From positions 1 through 49,505 of the forward strand of contig NZ_JAAKZW010000029.1 in assembly GCF_011044995.1 (NCBI RefSeq): DNA of 49,505 nucleotides, in the 5' to 3' direction. Position numbers and translations under genes: made by a program. Numbering within the stretch: position 1 is the first letter of the stretch; each line of letters opens with the position of its first letter. The notes below the pieces were generated by a model. That model saw only the letters and a program-made list of their open reading frames with translations. It did no database searches and was not told the origin of the DNA. Shown piece by piece: positions 47,731 through 49,505 of this stretch. Source of the stretch: Streptomyces mesophilus (lineage in GTDB: Bacteria > Actinomycetota > Actinomycetes > Streptomycetales > Streptomycetaceae).

Positions 47731-49200
47731 TTACGCGGGGAGGAAGTTGATGGGGTGGGTGTCGGTGGCCCAGAGGTGCTGGACCGCGTAGGCGCGCCAG
47801 GGCCGCCAGGCCGCGGCGCGTGCGGTCAGCGCGGCCGGGGTCGACGGGAGGCCGAGCCCCTCGGCGGCCTTGCGGACGCCGAGGTCGCCGGGCAGGAAGG
47901 CGTCCGGGTCGCCGAGCGCCCGCATGGCGATCACTTCGATGGTCCAGGGGCCGAACCCCGGCAGCGCGCCGAGGCGTGCCCGCGCTTCGTCCCAGTCGCA
48001 CTCCGGGCCCAACTGGAGGGTGCCCTCGGCCAGTTGGCCGATCAGGGTGAGCAGGGTGGTCCGACGGGTACGGGGCATAGCCAGGGTTTCCGGGTCGATT
48101 CCGGCGAGCGCCTCCGGGTCGGGGAACAGGTGGGTGAGACCGCCCTCGGGGTCGTCGATCCGTTCGCCGTACGCCTCGACGAGGCGGCCCGCGTGGGTGC
48201 GGGCCGCGGCCGTGGACACCTGCTGGCCGAGGACCGCGCGGATCGCGAACTCCGCCTCGTCCACGGTGCGCGGCACCCGCCGCCCCGGCACCTTCGCGAC
48301 CAGCGGCGCGAGCAGCTCGTCGGTGCTCAACTGGGCGTCGATCGCGACCGGGTCGGCGTCGAGGTCGAGCATGCGGCGGCAGCGGCTGATCGCGACGGTG
48401 AGATCGCGCTGGTCGGTGAGGGAGAGCCGGCAGGCGATGTGGTCGGGCCCCGGGGTCAGGGCGACCACGCCATGGCCGTACGGGAGACGCAGCGTGCGCC
48501 GGTACGCGCCGTCCCGCCACTCCTCGATGCCGGGTACGGCGGTGGCGGCGAGATGCCCGAACAGGTTGTCCGGGTTGAGCGGCTTGCGGAACGGCAGCCG
48601 CAGGCTCAGGACGCCCGGCGCGCTCTCGGCGAGGCGGCCGCTCGCGCGGGTGCGCAGCTCGCCGGGGGTGAGGGCGAAGACCTCTCGTACGGTGTCGTTG
48701 AAGGTACGGATCGAGGCGAAGCCGGCCGCGAAGGCGATCTCCGCCATCGGGAGCGCGGTCGTCTCGATCAGGAGCCGCGCGGTCTGCGCCCGCTGGGAAC
48801 GGGCGAGCGCGAGGGGGCCCGCGCCCAGCTCGGCCTGGAGCTGCCGCTCGACCTGGCGTGTGCTGTAGCCGAGCCGGGCGGCGAGGCCCGGGACTCCTTC
48901 GCGGTCCACGATGCCGTCGCCGATCAGGCGCATCGCGCGGGCCACGAGGTCGGCGCGGTGGTTCCACTCGGGGGAGCCGGGGGTGGCGTCGGGGCGGCAG
49001 CGTTTGCAGGCCCGGTAGCCGGCCTGCTGGCAGGCGGCGGCGCTGGGCAGGAAGGTCATGTTCTGCGGCTTGGGCGCGACCACCGGGCAGCTCGGCCGGC
49101 AGTAGATGCCGGTGGTGCGCACGGCGGTGAAGAACCATCCGTCGAAGCGTGCGTCCTTGGACTGGACGGCTCGCAGGCAGCGCTCGGTCTCGGTGTGCAT
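47731..49200 (-). CDS. Ada-AlkA fusion: alkylation-responsive regulator and 3-methyladenine glycosylase
   Basis: This 489-aa three-part protein begins with an Ada N-terminal zinc domain in which four Cys (GIYCRPSC and YRACKRC) bind zinc and one accepts methyl groups from phosphotriesters. An AraC-type helix-turn-helix follows (VPGLAARLGYSTRQVERQLQ and AEIAFAAGFASIRTFNDTVR). The C-terminal half is an AlkA-type DNA glycosylase with the helix-hairpin-helix LPGFGPWTIEVIAMRALG and catalytic Asp in FLPGDLGV. It would sense DNA methylation, activate its own operon and excise alkylated bases. The ATG at 49200 is preferred over upstream starts. The final 305 bp of the window contain no gene I can support. 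Confidence 0.95.
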   Translation of the reverse strand: MHTETERCLRAVQSKDARFDGWFFTAVRTTGIYCRPSCPVVAPKPQNMTFLPSAAACQQAGYRACKRCRPDATPGSPEWNHRADLVARAMRLIGDGIVDREGVPGLAARLGYSTRQVERQLQAELGAGPLALARSQRAQTARLLIETTALPMAEIAFAAGFASIRTFNDTVREVFALTPGELRTRASGRLAESAPGVLSLRLPFRKPLNPDNLFGHLAATAVPGIEEWRDGAYRRTLRLPYGHGVVALTPGPDHIACRLSLTDQRDLTVAISRCRRMLDLDADPVAIDAQLSTDELLAPLVAKVPGRRVPRTVDEAEFAIRAVLGQQVSTAAARTHAGRLVEAYGERIDDPEGGLTHLFPDPEALAGIDPETLAMPRTRRTTLLTLIGQLAEGTLQLGPECDWDEARARLGALPGFGPWTIEVIAMRALGDPDAFLPGDLGVRKAAEGLGLPSTPAALTARAAAWRPWRAYAVQHLWATDTHPINFLPA

Positions 49201-49505
49201 ACGGACAGCTTCGTACAAGGCAGCGGGCTTGGCTGGCGGAAATCCGACATGGACGTGCGGGCGGCGGCGGGCGCGGCGTCCGAGTACGGGCATGGGTTGC
49301 GGGTGGACCATATCCGGGCGCAATGGCGGGCGATTCAGGCCCAATGGCCAGGGGGTCGGGCGGGCCGCCGGAGAGACAGTGGTAGGCGGCCCTCAGCCGC
49401 TCTTCTCCGATCACATCCCTCACACCGCCGACTCCGCCAGCTCCGCCCCCTCCGAACCCTCCCGAGCCCGAGCCGCACCCCAGACGCTCCTGGTGAAGCG
49501 GCACA

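Noticed and set aside
1..49505. CRISPR array
   Set aside because: No series of regularly spaced identical repeats with unique spacers was found; the short tandem repeats at gene ends have no spacers.

Overview
The window is high-GC actinomycete chromosome, almost certainly Streptomyces. Third codon positions are nearly all G or C, exported proteins carry Tat signals, starts are often GTG or TTG, and the order ccr-ecm-mcl-mch-mcd-psd-pssA is the one I know from Streptomyces. No rRNA, convincing tRNA or CRISPR array is visible.

Region 1 (1-9530) is a glycan/peptide scavenging locus. A LacI-type repressor and a D-2-hydroxyacid dehydrogenase face an operon of two LplB/YtcP-type sugar ABC permeases, a Tat lipoprotein binding protein and a secreted M1 aminopeptidase. 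A secreted M60 metallopeptidase follows. Near-identical promoter/operator boxes precede the transporter operon and the M60 gene, so one repressor probably controls them all. No ATPase is encoded here; a shared one such as MsiK would be needed.

Region 2 (9576-20114) is the most interesting part. A gene for a SplB/Rv2578c-type radical SAM protein (a DNA-repair-lyase-like family) is cut in two by a 9,445-bp element with a large serine integrase. The cut falls inside the codon for the second cysteine of the CxxxCxxC iron-sulfur motif. A 9-bp core is shared by both junctions, and the element ends carry 14-bp perfect inverted repeats that would form a symmetric attP. Excision would restore a 349-codon gene in frame. 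The host gene has a LexA-type SOS box, and its promoter now reads directly into the integrase, whose codon 50 is TTA. The element also carries small unknown genes, an HNH protein, a TerS-like protein, a MuF-like head protein and a divergent XRE/DUF6879/84-aa regulatory cassette. It has no large terminase, portal, major capsid, tail or replication gene. It therefore looks like a satellite-type element or a strongly reduced prophage, and possibly a DNA-damage-operated gene switch.

Region 3 (20115-23500) holds an S33-type secreted tripeptidyl aminopeptidase, a GNAT acetyltransferase, a small membrane protein and a HEAT-repeat protein.

Region 4 (23893-34824) is central carbon and lipid metabolism. 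A tandem-duplicated 3-hydroxyacyl-CoA dehydrogenase and a TetR regulator precede the ethylmalonyl-CoA pathway operon (ccr, ecm, mcl, mch, mcd), which assimilates acetyl-CoA and supplies methylmalonyl-CoA and ethylmalonyl-CoA, also polyketide extender units. Phosphatidylserine decarboxylase and synthase genes follow.

Region 5 (34892-49505) holds a complete five-gene branched-chain-amino-acid-type ABC operon with a divergent PucR-type regulator, a Nudix hydrolase, a BCCT transporter with a small exported peptide, glycerate kinase, an LtrA membrane protein, a sirtuin, and an alkylation repair pair (Ogt and an Ada-AlkA fusion).

Across regions, several genes end in short tandem duplications that begin inside their last codons and include the stop codon.
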